Origin: CAIXSC01 sp046349915
GTDB lineage: Bacteria; Planctomycetota; Planctomycetia; Pirellulales; Pirellulaceae
Direction: 5' to 3'
Length of the DNA stretch: 64,000 nucleotides
NCBI GenBank assembly: GCA_046349915.1
Contig: JAXMBL010000004.1
Location: forward strand, 930,001 to 994,000
This document shows positions 18,266-26,187 of the stretch, in pieces (position 1 is the stretch's first letter; the number at the start of each line of letters is the position of its first letter). The notes below the pieces were generated by a model. It ran no database searches, had not been told where the DNA came from, and saw only the letters and a program-made list of their open reading frames with translations. The position numbers and the translations under genes are program-made.

Positions 18266-18961
18266 CTAGCTTGACGAATTTGCACCGAAAGCTGCTGCGT
18301 TGTCCAGATCGGCGACGTGCAGCTTAACCGCGGATGACGAGGCGAGCGTAATTGATTGCTCGCCGACTCTCACTTGAATGACGCCTACCGCCGGGCGATT
18401 GGCGGTGACCTTCGCGACCGCGCCAAGCGGCATGCCGACTTCCACCAAATACCGGAGAAACTCCGGCGACTGGTCGACCACTCGCACCAACTGAAAAGGC
18501 TTGTCGAGCGGCCAGTCGACCAAGGGAATTCCCACAGGGCCAGCGATTGTGCCGTCCGCCCGTGGAATGGGGTCTCCATGCGGATCGGTCTTGGGATGTC
18601 CCAAGAAAGCGTCGATGCGATCGATCAACAGGTCGCTGACCGCATGCTCCATGTTCTCCGCTTCGTCATGCACCTCATCCCAACTCAATCGCAACGTTTG
18701 CACCAAAAACAACTCGATCAAGCGATGACGCCGCAAGACTCGCAACGCCAGCATGCGACCGGCATCGGTCAACTGTACCCCTTCGTACGGCGTATAGACC
18801 GCAAGCCCTGAATCGCTGAGCGTCTTGAGCATGCTGGTCACCGTCCCGGGAGAAACGGCGAGCGCACTGGCGACCTTACCCGTCAACGCCGGATGGTTGT
18901 CGTTGTCGGCGCACAACTGGTAAATCGTCTTTACGTAATTCTCAATGGTCAAACTCGCCAT
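18266..18961 (-). CDS. DtxR/MntR-family metal-dependent regulator
   Basis: 231 residues. The N-terminal winged helix reads NYVKTIYQL followed by TGKVASALAVSPGTVTSMLK, and the dimerisation/metal domain has LRRHRLIELFLVQTLRLSWDEVHDEAENMEHAVSD with the His/Glu ligand set of the family. The C-terminal about 70 residues look like a FeoA/SH3-like domain. It probably senses Fe(II) or Mn(II) and represses uptake genes; none is visible next to it. The length and C-terminal domain favour DtxR/IdeR over the shorter MntR type. Confidence 0.88.
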   Translation of the reverse strand: MASLTIENYVKTIYQLCADNDNHPALTGKVASALAVSPGTVTSMLKTLSDSGLAVYTPYEGVQLTDAGRMLALRVLRRHRLIELFLVQTLRLSWDEVHDEAENMEHAVSDLLIDRIDAFLGHPKTDPHGDPIPRADGTIAGPVGIPLVDWPLDKPFQLVRVVDQSPEFLRYLVEVGMPLGAVAKVTANRPAVGVIQVRVGEQSITLASSSAVKLHVADLDNAAAFGANSSS

Positions 18962-19053
18962 GCGACTGCTCTGTCCCCCACGCCAAGGTTGCGGTCAAGT
19001 CTAAACGCTCATTGTAGCCCATTGCGAAGGGGGGGCAAATCGATGATTATTCT

Positions 19054-19109
19054 GTCATTGGTCATTGGTCATTGGTCATTGGTCATTGGTCATTGGTCAT
19101 TGGTCATTG
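19054..19109. repeat. Heptamer tandem repeat (GTCATTG)x8
   Basis: Eight perfect head-to-tail copies of GTCATTG fill 56 bases upstream of mch, between the divergent DtxR-type and mch genes. Related heptamers occur at 24633-24811. The array is a simple sequence repeat that could vary in copy number. Confidence 0.95.
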
Positions 19110-19168
19110 CGGGTGGGGGCGTCTTTGGCGCTTTTGGCTTGTTGGCAATTTAGGACTGGCGACTTTTC

Positions 19169-20119
19169 ATGAGTCAGAATCTGAACGAGCTTGCTTGGCG
19201 CCGCTGCCAACCACTCATCGAATCCTCCGCGTTGCACCACGTCTCGGTGTCGCGACAAGAGGGGGGAGCACAGGTCATTGACTGCGGCGTTTTCGCCGCG
19301 GGCGGAATTGAAGCAGGCTTGGCGCTCGCCGAAGTTTGCCTCGCCGGACTTGGGCGAGTGGAGTTAGTGCCGGGACGAGCGGATGTGTGGGCCGGTCCAG
19401 GCATTTCCGTGCGGACCGATCATCCGATCGCGGCTTGCATGGCCTCGCAGTACGCTGGTTGGCAAGTGTCGGGTGAGAAGTTCTTTGCCATGGGGTCTGG
19501 CCCCATGCGAGCCGCTCGAGGACGCGAGGCGTTGTTCGACGACATCGGACATCGAGAGCGACCGACGGTTGCCGTTGGCGTGTTGGAGTCGGGGAAAATC
19601 CCACCCGCCTCGGTCTGCGAACATTTGGCCAGCGAATGCGGCGTCGACGAGGAACGGCTCACGTTGCTAGTCGCGCCCACTCGCAGCATCGCCGGTTCGA
19701 TCCAAGTCGTCGCTCGCAGCGTTGAAACCGCCTTGCACAAGTTGCACACCTTGAAGTTCGATTTAGCACGAGTGGTCGGCGGTTGCGGATTTGCTCCCTT
19801 GCCCCCAGTCGCGGCGGATGACTTGCGTGGAATTGGTCGCACGAACGACGCGGTGCTCTACGGCGGCGAAGTGACGCTTTGGGTGCGTGGAGACGACGAT
19901 TCCATCGAGGCCTTGGGGCCGCAAGTCCCCAGTTCTTCCTCGCGCGACTATGGGCGTCCGTTCATCGATACCTTCGAGCGTTATGGACGTGACTTCTACA
20001 AGATCGATCCCCTGCTCTTCAGCCCAGCCGTCGTGACTTTTGTCAATCTCGATACGGGGCGCTGCCTGCGTTACGGCGAGCCCAACTCGCCCGTGCTTGC
20101 TCAATCTTTCGCTGGTTAA
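19169..20119 (+). CDS. mch: Methenyltetrahydromethanopterin cyclohydrolase
   Basis: 316 residues, the usual Mch length. Family motifs are clear throughout: ARRCQPLIESS-like start, DCGVFAAGGIEAGLALAEVCLAGLG, YAGWQVSGEKFFAMGSGPMRA, and FDLARVVGGCGFAPLPPVAADD with GRTNDAVLYGG near the C-terminus. The enzyme hydrolyses methenyl-H4MPT to formyl-H4MPT in the cytoplasm, one step before the Fhc complex, whose FhcB starts at the left edge of the window. It begins an operon with the ATP-grasp gene, nine bases on, and the OleC-like gene. Confidence 0.93.
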   Translation: MSQNLNELAWRRCQPLIESSALHHVSVSRQEGGAQVIDCGVFAAGGIEAGLALAEVCLAGLGRVELVPGRADVWAGPGISVRTDHPIAACMASQYAGWQVSGEKFFAMGSGPMRAARGREALFDDIGHRERPTVAVGVLESGKIPPASVCEHLASECGVDEERLTLLVAPTRSIAGSIQVVARSVETALHKLHTLKFDLARVVGGCGFAPLPPVAADDLRGIGRTNDAVLYGGEVTLWVRGDDDSIEALGPQVPSSSSRDYGRPFIDTFERYGRDFYKIDPLLFSPAVVTFVNLDTGRCLRYGEPNSPVLAQSFAG

Positions 20120-20128
20120 AGCTTGCCG

Positions 20129-21022
20129 ATGCGCTGCGCCGTACTTGCTTCGCCCGATAGTTGGTATCTCCGCGACTTAAAGCGAGCCGCCGCGGGCAAG
20201 CATGAAGTGGTCGCGATCGCATTCGACCGCATCGTGGGACGGCTGGCGAACGCCGAGTCTTTATCGTGTGAAGCGGAGCCCTGGAGTCAGTTCGACGCGG
20301 TGCTTGTGCGCACCATGCCCCCAGGGTCGCTCGAGCAAGTCGTGTTTCGCATGGACTCGCTCGCTCGCTACGAATCGACGGGCGGAGTCGTGGTTAATTC
20401 CGCGAAGGCGGTCGAGGCGGCGGTCGATAAATATCTGACGTCGGCCAAACTTCAAGCCGTGGGCTTACCGATCCCGCGCACGATCGTTTGCCAACACCCC
20501 GACGACGCGCTCGAGGCCTTCCATCAACTGGGCGGCGACATTGTGCTTAAACCATTGTTCGGAAGCGAAGGGCGAGGCATCACTCGACTGACCGATCCCG
20601 ATTTGGCGCTGCGTGCTTTCAAAATGCTGGCGCAACTGGGCGCTGTGCTGTATTTGCAAGAGTTCATTTCCCACGAAGGGTACGACTTGCGTTTGCTGGT
20701 GATTGGCGACGAAACGTTTGGCATGCGTCGTCGCAATGCACTCGATTGGCGTACGAACGTTAGCCGCGGAGCAGTCGGGGAAGCTTTCCAACCTGATGAC
20801 GCTTTGATTGAGATGGCCAGGCGAGCGGCTGATGCAGTCGGCGCGACTGTCGCGGGTGTCGATCTGTTGCCGAGCCGCGATGGTCGTTTGTTGGCGATCG
20901 AAGTGAACGCGGTCCCGGGATGGAAAGCACTCGCGAACGCCACGGGCATCGACATCGCGGAACGAGTGTGGAGGTACGTTGAACGGCGAGTGAGCGGCGC
21001 CGTAGGAGTTGGTCATGCATGA
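20129..21022 (+). CDS. RimK-like ATP-grasp ligase, associated with H4MPT genes
   Basis: 297 residues from the ATG at 20129 (an in-frame TTG lies two codons earlier). The ATP-grasp core is readable: GGDIVLKPLFGSEGRGI (lysine and glycine loop), LQEFISHEGYDLRLLVIGDE and LLAIEVNAVPGWKAL, the metal-binding Glu/Asn pair. In archaea related RimK-type ligases add glutamate to H4MPT (MptN), and similar genes accompany mch in methylotrophs. A role in cofactor glutamylation or biosynthesis is therefore likely but inferred. Its last eight bases overlap the next gene. Confidence 0.8.
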   Translation: MRCAVLASPDSWYLRDLKRAAAGKHEVVAIAFDRIVGRLANAESLSCEAEPWSQFDAVLVRTMPPGSLEQVVFRMDSLARYESTGGVVVNSAKAVEAAVDKYLTSAKLQAVGLPIPRTIVCQHPDDALEAFHQLGGDIVLKPLFGSEGRGITRLTDPDLALRAFKMLAQLGAVLYLQEFISHEGYDLRLLVIGDETFGMRRRNALDWRTNVSRGAVGEAFQPDDALIEMARRAADAVGATVAGVDLLPSRDGRLLAIEVNAVPGWKALANATGIDIAERVWRYVERRVSGAVGVGHA

Positions 21023-22739
21023 AGAGATGCGCGGGAACAGTGGGCCGCACAGTGGGTCGAAGATTGTGAATGTAGGCCTGCGTCTGACCGAGATGGCTCG
21101 CGAGCGACCCAATCAAGTCGCCGTGGTTCAACCGCTGAAGCATGATGCTCAAGGAAAACGTGCGTATCGCTCGCTCTCCTTCCGCGAGCTTGACGACGAC
21201 AGTCTGCGCATCGCGGCCGGTTTGCACCAATACGGGGTTCGACCTGGCATGCGACTCGTGTTGTTGGTTCGACCCAGCATCGATTTCATCTCGTTGGTCT
21301 TCGCCCTGTTCAAGGCAGGCGTCGTTACGGTGTTGGTCGATCCAGGTCTTGGCAAACGCAACATGCTGCAGTGTCTGGAAGAAGTTCGACCAGATGGCTT
21401 CGTGGCCATCCCGCTGGCGCATGCCGTGCGTACTCTGATGAAGCATCGCTTTCCCAACTCGCGGTTCAACGTTACCGTCGGCAAACGCTGGTTCTGGGGA
21501 GGCAAGACGCTCGATCAGATCCGTGCGGATGCCTGCGCCGATTATCAGCCTGCCGCGACCACGGTCGACGATCCCGCGGCGATTATCTTTACCACGGGCA
21601 GCACGGGTCCTTCCAAAGGAGTGCTCTACCGACACGGCAACTTCTCGCGACAAGTCGACGAGATTCGCGATGCGTACGACATCGAGCCCGGTGAAGTCGA
21701 TCTTCCGGGATTCCCTCTGTTCGCATTGTTCAATGCCGCCATGGGAGTCACCACGGTGATTCCCGACATGGATTTCACTCGACCCGCCCAAGCCAATCCA
21801 GAGTATATTCTCGAAGCGGCTCGCGATTGGAATGTCACTCAAGCGTTTGGCTCGCCCGCGCTCTGGAATACGGTGGGGAAGTACTGCGAGTCGACAGGGG
21901 CGACGATGCCCACTTTAAAACGAGTGCTATCGGCAGGCGCGCCTGTCCCGCCGCACGTCCTGCGTCGAATGAAGCAAGCCATTCATCCCGAGGGACGAAT
22001 CCACACGCCCTACGGTGCGACCGAGGCGCTGCCAGTGGCGACAACCTCCGACGAGGCAGTGTTGGGTGAAACCGCGGCCAAGACCGCTCGCGGCGCTGGC
22101 ACCTGTGTCGGCTATCCGTTTCCCGGCATCGAATGGAAAGTCATTCGCATCGACGATGGTCCGCTGCCGTCGATCGAGGAAATCGAGGAACTGCCACGCG
22201 GCGAAATCGGCGAACTTATGGTGCGCGGTCCCGTCGTTACGCGTGAGTATGTAACTCGAGTGGACGCGAATCCGCTCCATAAAGTGCAGGATGGAGATCG
22301 CTTCTGGCATCGCATGGGAGATGTCGGATATCTCGACGAATCAGGTCGGTTTTGGTACTGCGGTCGTAAATCGCATCGAGTGCGAGCGGCCGCGGGGACG
22401 CTTTATACCGATCCCTGCGAGGCTGTGTTCAATCAGCATCCTCGAGTCTACCGATCAGCGTTGGTTGGAGTCGGGACTCCGCCGAATCAACGCCCTGTGA
22501 TCATCGTCGAGACATGGCCCGACCAGCCGTGTCGCACACCCGAGGAACAAAAACAACTGGTGCTGGAACTGCTGGAAACCGGCAGCTCTCATCCGATGAC
22601 CGCGGGTATCCTCGACATCCTGATTCATCCGTCACTGCCCGTGGATATTCGACACAACGCGAAAATCTTCCGCGAAAAGCTAGCAGTCTGGGCCGCACAG
22701 CAGTTGACCAAACCGACCAAGAAAAGCCCACAGCCGTAG
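21015..22739 (+). CDS. OleC-like AMP-forming ligase / beta-lactone synthetase family
   Basis: 574 residues from the ATG at 21015, with TAGGAG six bases upstream. The acyl-adenylate motif is IIFTTGSTGPSKGVLYRHG (about 190-208), with TPYGATEALP (A5), GDVGYLDESGRFWYCGRKSHRV (A7/A8). The KSHRVR hinge and the absence of an obvious C-terminal catalytic Lys loop resemble OleC, which forms a beta-lactone from a beta-hydroxy acid in long-chain olefin synthesis. No OleA, OleB or OleD is present here. Translational coupling to the ATP-grasp gene instead ties it to the mch cluster. A conventional fatty acyl-CoA ligase is the alternative. Confidence 0.78.
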   Translation: MHEEMRGNSGPHSGSKIVNVGLRLTEMARERPNQVAVVQPLKHDAQGKRAYRSLSFRELDDDSLRIAAGLHQYGVRPGMRLVLLVRPSIDFISLVFALFKAGVVTVLVDPGLGKRNMLQCLEEVRPDGFVAIPLAHAVRTLMKHRFPNSRFNVTVGKRWFWGGKTLDQIRADACADYQPAATTVDDPAAIIFTTGSTGPSKGVLYRHGNFSRQVDEIRDAYDIEPGEVDLPGFPLFALFNAAMGVTTVIPDMDFTRPAQANPEYILEAARDWNVTQAFGSPALWNTVGKYCESTGATMPTLKRVLSAGAPVPPHVLRRMKQAIHPEGRIHTPYGATEALPVATTSDEAVLGETAAKTARGAGTCVGYPFPGIEWKVIRIDDGPLPSIEEIEELPRGEIGELMVRGPVVTREYVTRVDANPLHKVQDGDRFWHRMGDVGYLDESGRFWYCGRKSHRVRAAAGTLYTDPCEAVFNQHPRVYRSALVGVGTPPNQRPVIIVETWPDQPCRTPEEQKQLVLELLETGSSHPMTAGILDILIHPSLPVDIRHNAKIFREKLAVWAAQQLTKPTKKSPQP

Positions 22740-22832
22740 GACTCGTGTTCGAATCGCAGTACCGTGTAGGTTGGGATTGCTGGACGATCCAAGCATTCTC
22801 AATGCTTCTCAATCGCGCTGGGAGTCGTTGTC

Positions 22833-24626
22833 ATGCGTATCGCGTTGCCGCCATTCTTTCGAGTCGTAATGTTCACCGTCCTAGGCGCCGTTTTGACGCT
22901 GACGGGCGTGACGAACGCTGAGGAGTCGCGTCGCCCGAATCTTGTCGTCTTTCTCGCGGACGACCAAGGTTGGGGAGACTTGAGTGTGCATGGCAATCGC
23001 AATCTCGCGACCCCCCATATCGACTCGCTGGCGCGCGACGGCGTTTCACTCGACCGCTTCTACGTTTGTCCCGTGTGCGCTCCGACTCGCGCCGAGTTCT
23101 TCACGGGCCGATACCATCCTCGCACAGGAGTTCGCGGAGTTTCCACGGGCCAAGAACGATTGAATCTGGACGAGCGCACGATCGGTGATACGTTCCTCGC
23201 GGCAGGCTATGCGACGGGCGCCTTTGGAAAATGGCACAACGGTAGCCAATGGCCCTACCATCCCAACGCTCGCGGCTTTACCGAGTACTACGGATTCACC
23301 TCGGGGCATTGGGGCGAGTACTACGATGCGCCGCTGGAACGAAACGGACAGTCGGTGCGCGGAGAAGGATATATCGCGGACGACTTTACCACGAAAGCGA
23401 TCGACTTCATGCGTCGACACCGCGATAGACCCTTCTTTTGCTACCTCCCCTTCAATACGCCTCACTCTCCGTTCTGTGTCCCCGAGTCGTACTGGAGTCG
23501 TTTTCGCGACAAGAAGATCGAGCAACTCGGTCCCGACGGTGATCGCGAAACGCTTGACGTTACTCGCGCTGCGCTGGCAATGGTCGAGAATCTCGATGCG
23601 AATGTTGGACGAGTGCTCGAGCAGCTCCAACAATGGGGACTCGCGGAGAATACCATCGTCGTCTATTTCTCGGACAACGGTCCCAATAGCGCTCGCTGGA
23701 ATGGCGACATGAAGGGCCGCAAAGGATCGGTGGACGAAGGTGGCGTGCGAGCGCCTTGCTTCATTCGCTGGCCAGGGAAGTTGCCTTCTGGCAAACGAGT
23801 GGAACCGATTTGCGGCGCGATAGACCTCCTCCCAACTCTCGCTTCACTCGCCGGCATCCCGCGAGTGGGCGATAAGCCATTGGATGGAGTCGACCTCGCG
23901 CCGTTGCTACGAGGGCAAGCGAATACATGGCCGGAACGCTCGCTGTTCTCCCATTTTGGCGGTCGAGTGAGCGTGCGTACCGATCGTTATCGACTCGATC
24001 AACGCGGCGCATTGTTCGACATGCGAACTGACCCGAGTCAGAAACGAGACATCTCGAAGGAACAACCCGACGTTCAGCAGCGACTCGCCGCCGAAGTCGC
24101 TCGCTGGCGGACCGAGACGCTCGCAGGCATCACAGACGCCGACAATCGCCCGTTCCCTGTGGGATTCGCCGAACGTCCCTTGACCAATTTACCGGCTCGC
24201 GACGGCGTCCCATCCGGGCAAGTAAAACGCAGCGCCCCAGCGCCCAATTGCTCTTACTTCGTCCATTGGAAGAGTCTCGAAGATCGACTCACCTGGGACA
24301 TCGAAGTGCATACGGCCGGCGAATACGAGGTGACGATTCAGTACACCTGCTCGGAACGCGATGTCGGTTCCAAGATTGAACTCGCGTTCCAAGACGCGAA
24401 GCTGGTGGGGCAAGTCTCGCCTGCCTGGGATCCACCCCTGATCCGCGATCAAGACGTCATTCCACGTCCTTCCGCGGAATCGATCATGAAACCGTTTAGA
24501 CCACTAAGATTAGGCGTCCTAAAGCTACCCGCCGCCCGCGGCCCACTAACCATGCGAGCGCTAGAAATCCCCGGCGACCAAGTGATGGAAGTGCGAGCAG
24601 TTGAACTAAAGCTAATGCGGCCGTGA
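22833..24626 (+). CDS. Exported arylsulfatase-type sulfatase
   Basis: 597 residues with a signal peptide (PPFFRVVMFTVLGAVLTLTGVTNAEE). The metal site begins VVFLADDQGWGD (Asp43/Asp44), and the formylglycine site is CAPTR (Cys82-Arg86) within VCAPTRAEFFTGR, the Cys-type sulfatase signature; GAFGKWHNG is the second family motif. The C-terminal about 130 residues (after RPLTNLPARDG) are an extra beta-rich region often seen in planctomycete sulfatases. It probably removes sulfate esters from polysaccharides in the periplasm. A formylglycine-generating enzyme is needed and not in the window. Confidence 0.88.
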   Translation: MRIALPPFFRVVMFTVLGAVLTLTGVTNAEESRRPNLVVFLADDQGWGDLSVHGNRNLATPHIDSLARDGVSLDRFYVCPVCAPTRAEFFTGRYHPRTGVRGVSTGQERLNLDERTIGDTFLAAGYATGAFGKWHNGSQWPYHPNARGFTEYYGFTSGHWGEYYDAPLERNGQSVRGEGYIADDFTTKAIDFMRRHRDRPFFCYLPFNTPHSPFCVPESYWSRFRDKKIEQLGPDGDRETLDVTRAALAMVENLDANVGRVLEQLQQWGLAENTIVVYFSDNGPNSARWNGDMKGRKGSVDEGGVRAPCFIRWPGKLPSGKRVEPICGAIDLLPTLASLAGIPRVGDKPLDGVDLAPLLRGQANTWPERSLFSHFGGRVSVRTDRYRLDQRGALFDMRTDPSQKRDISKEQPDVQQRLAAEVARWRTETLAGITDADNRPFPVGFAERPLTNLPARDGVPSGQVKRSAPAPNCSYFVHWKSLEDRLTWDIEVHTAGEYEVTIQYTCSERDVGSKIELAFQDAKLVGQVSPAWDPPLIRDQDVIPRPSAESIMKPFRPLRLGVLKLPAARGPLTMRALEIPGDQVMEVRAVELKLMRP

Positions 24627-24632
24627 AAGTGG

Positions 24633-24811
24633 GTCATTAGTCATTAGTCATTAGTCATTAGTTGTTAGTTGTTAGTTGTTAGTTGTTGAGCGTGCGGGTG
24701 TTTGGATGACAGGTTACCTACAACCTAAAACCAGTGACGAATGACGAATGACGAATGACCAATGACCAATGACCAATGACCAATGACCAATGACCAATGA
24801 CCAATGACCAA
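24633..24811. repeat. Opposed heptamer repeat arrays between convergent genes
   Basis: Left array: four GTCATTA units (24633-24660), then four GTTGTTA-type units (24661-24688). Right array: GACGAAT units from 24736 drifting into AATGACC units up to about 24811. The right array is the reverse complement of the GTCATT family, so the two arms could fold back on each other, with a loop of about 45 bases. They fill the space between the sulfatase stop and the stop of the minus-strand amidohydrolase. Confidence 0.92.
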
Positions 24812-24814
24812 CTG

Positions 24815-26137
24815 TCACTTTTGCCGCGAGTATTTCTGCTGATACTTGCGCCATAGCGTCTTATGGCGATCGTTCAGTGATACTTCGCGGCCTTGGACGT
24901 AGGCTCGTTCGATTTGCGTGGGGGTTTCGAGCGGGTCGCCAGTGGTGACGATCAGCGTGGCGTCTTTCTTGACGTCGAGCGTGCCGAGTTGGTCGGACAC
25001 TCCGAGGATTTCGGCGGGGTAGAGCGTGATCGCTTTCAAGGCTTCTTCGGCGGATAGGCCGTAAGCTACGGCGTTCGCGGCTTGGTACGGTAAGTTGCGA
25101 GCGTTCGATGCGCCGTGCCCCTTGGCGGACGCGATGCAGTACTTGATGCCCGCCGCTCGAAGTCGCTCGGGGACCGTGTATGCCGCGTCATAGTCGTCCG
25201 ATCGGCGTAGAGGCAACCGATAAGTGCCCGCCACAATCACCGGGATTTGGTACTGCTTCAGCAGGTCGGCGCACTGAGGCGAGTCGTAACCACCGTGCAG
25301 GATCATGCGGAGCTTATACTGGCGAGCGAACGCGACGGCGGCTTGAATTTGTTGGGTTTCGTCGGCGTGAATGATCACAGGGAGCGAGCCATCAAGCACT
25401 GGTCGAAGCGACTCCCAACGCTGATCGACCGGATGTTGATCGGGCGCCGCGGACCGGGCCTTTGCGTACGTCACCGCTTGTTCAAATGTTCGGCGTAATT
25501 GCTCGAGCGCTTTGTCGCGAGCATCCGTCTGTTCTCGCGATGGCGCGGTGTAGAACAAGTCGCCCACGGGGCTCATCGACGGCCAGCGAATATGCAGGGC
25601 GACATCGGAGCGGAGAGTTAAATCCTCCCAGGTCCAACCGTCCAATTGCAGGAGGACCGAACGGCCAGAGAGCAACCCGCCGCTGGGGCCTGTTAACGCG
25701 ACCAAGACGCCGTTGCTGCGAGTGGTGGGGATGATCTCGCTATCGGGATTCACGGCCACTTGAGCTCGCGAGTTGGGATTGATCTCACCCGTCTCGACAT
25801 CGTCCTTGGTGGCGCGAATCGAGTTGATTTCGACGAGTCCCACGTTGTTGTAGCCATCGATCAGGCCGGGATAAACATGTTTGCCGCGGATGTCGATTTT
25901 GATGCAGCCCGCGGGTAGTTCCACGTGCTGTCCCACCGCGGCAATTTTGCCGTCAACGAAGAGGATCGTTCCGTCAGGGATTGTCGGACGACTGACGGGA
26001 TGGATTTCGCCGCCGACAAGTGCGATGGGCTTCGTCTGCGGCGCGCCAGGGACCTCGGGATTCGCCCGCAGTGCGGTCTCGCGAAGAAGGATGCAGTGCA
26101 GGCAGACGAGAGCGATTAGGTAAAAACGTCGCGACAT
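24815..26137 (-). CDS. Exported amidohydrolase-family protein lacking the HxH metal motif
   Basis: 440 residues with a signal peptide (LIALVCLHCILLRETALRANPE). The family scaffold is seen in ALVGGEIHPVSRPTIPDGTILFVDGKIAAVG and in YPAEILGVSDQLGTLDVKKDATLIVTTGDP. Where active members have GLIDxHxH the sequence is GLIDGYNN, so the first two metal ligands are missing. It may be a non-hydrolytic scaffold or binding protein. It is 50 bases downstream of a related, larger gene on the same strand, and they are probably co-transcribed. Confidence 0.82.
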   Translation of the reverse strand: MSRRFYLIALVCLHCILLRETALRANPEVPGAPQTKPIALVGGEIHPVSRPTIPDGTILFVDGKIAAVGQHVELPAGCIKIDIRGKHVYPGLIDGYNNVGLVEINSIRATKDDVETGEINPNSRAQVAVNPDSEIIPTTRSNGVLVALTGPSGGLLSGRSVLLQLDGWTWEDLTLRSDVALHIRWPSMSPVGDLFYTAPSREQTDARDKALEQLRRTFEQAVTYAKARSAAPDQHPVDQRWESLRPVLDGSLPVIIHADETQQIQAAVAFARQYKLRMILHGGYDSPQCADLLKQYQIPVIVAGTYRLPLRRSDDYDAAYTVPERLRAAGIKYCIASAKGHGASNARNLPYQAANAVAYGLSAEEALKAITLYPAEILGVSDQLGTLDVKKDATLIVTTGDPLETPTQIERAYVQGREVSLNDRHKTLWRKYQQKYSRQK

Positions 26138-26187
26138 ACGCGAAGGTCCTTCAGTGATCGTGCGAAAGGTGAAAGGTATCCACTGAG

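Noticed and set aside
20760..21842. Long minus-strand open frame of 360 codons antisense to the ATP-grasp and OleC-like genes
   Set aside because: Overlaps two well-supported genes and has no motif or ribosome site.
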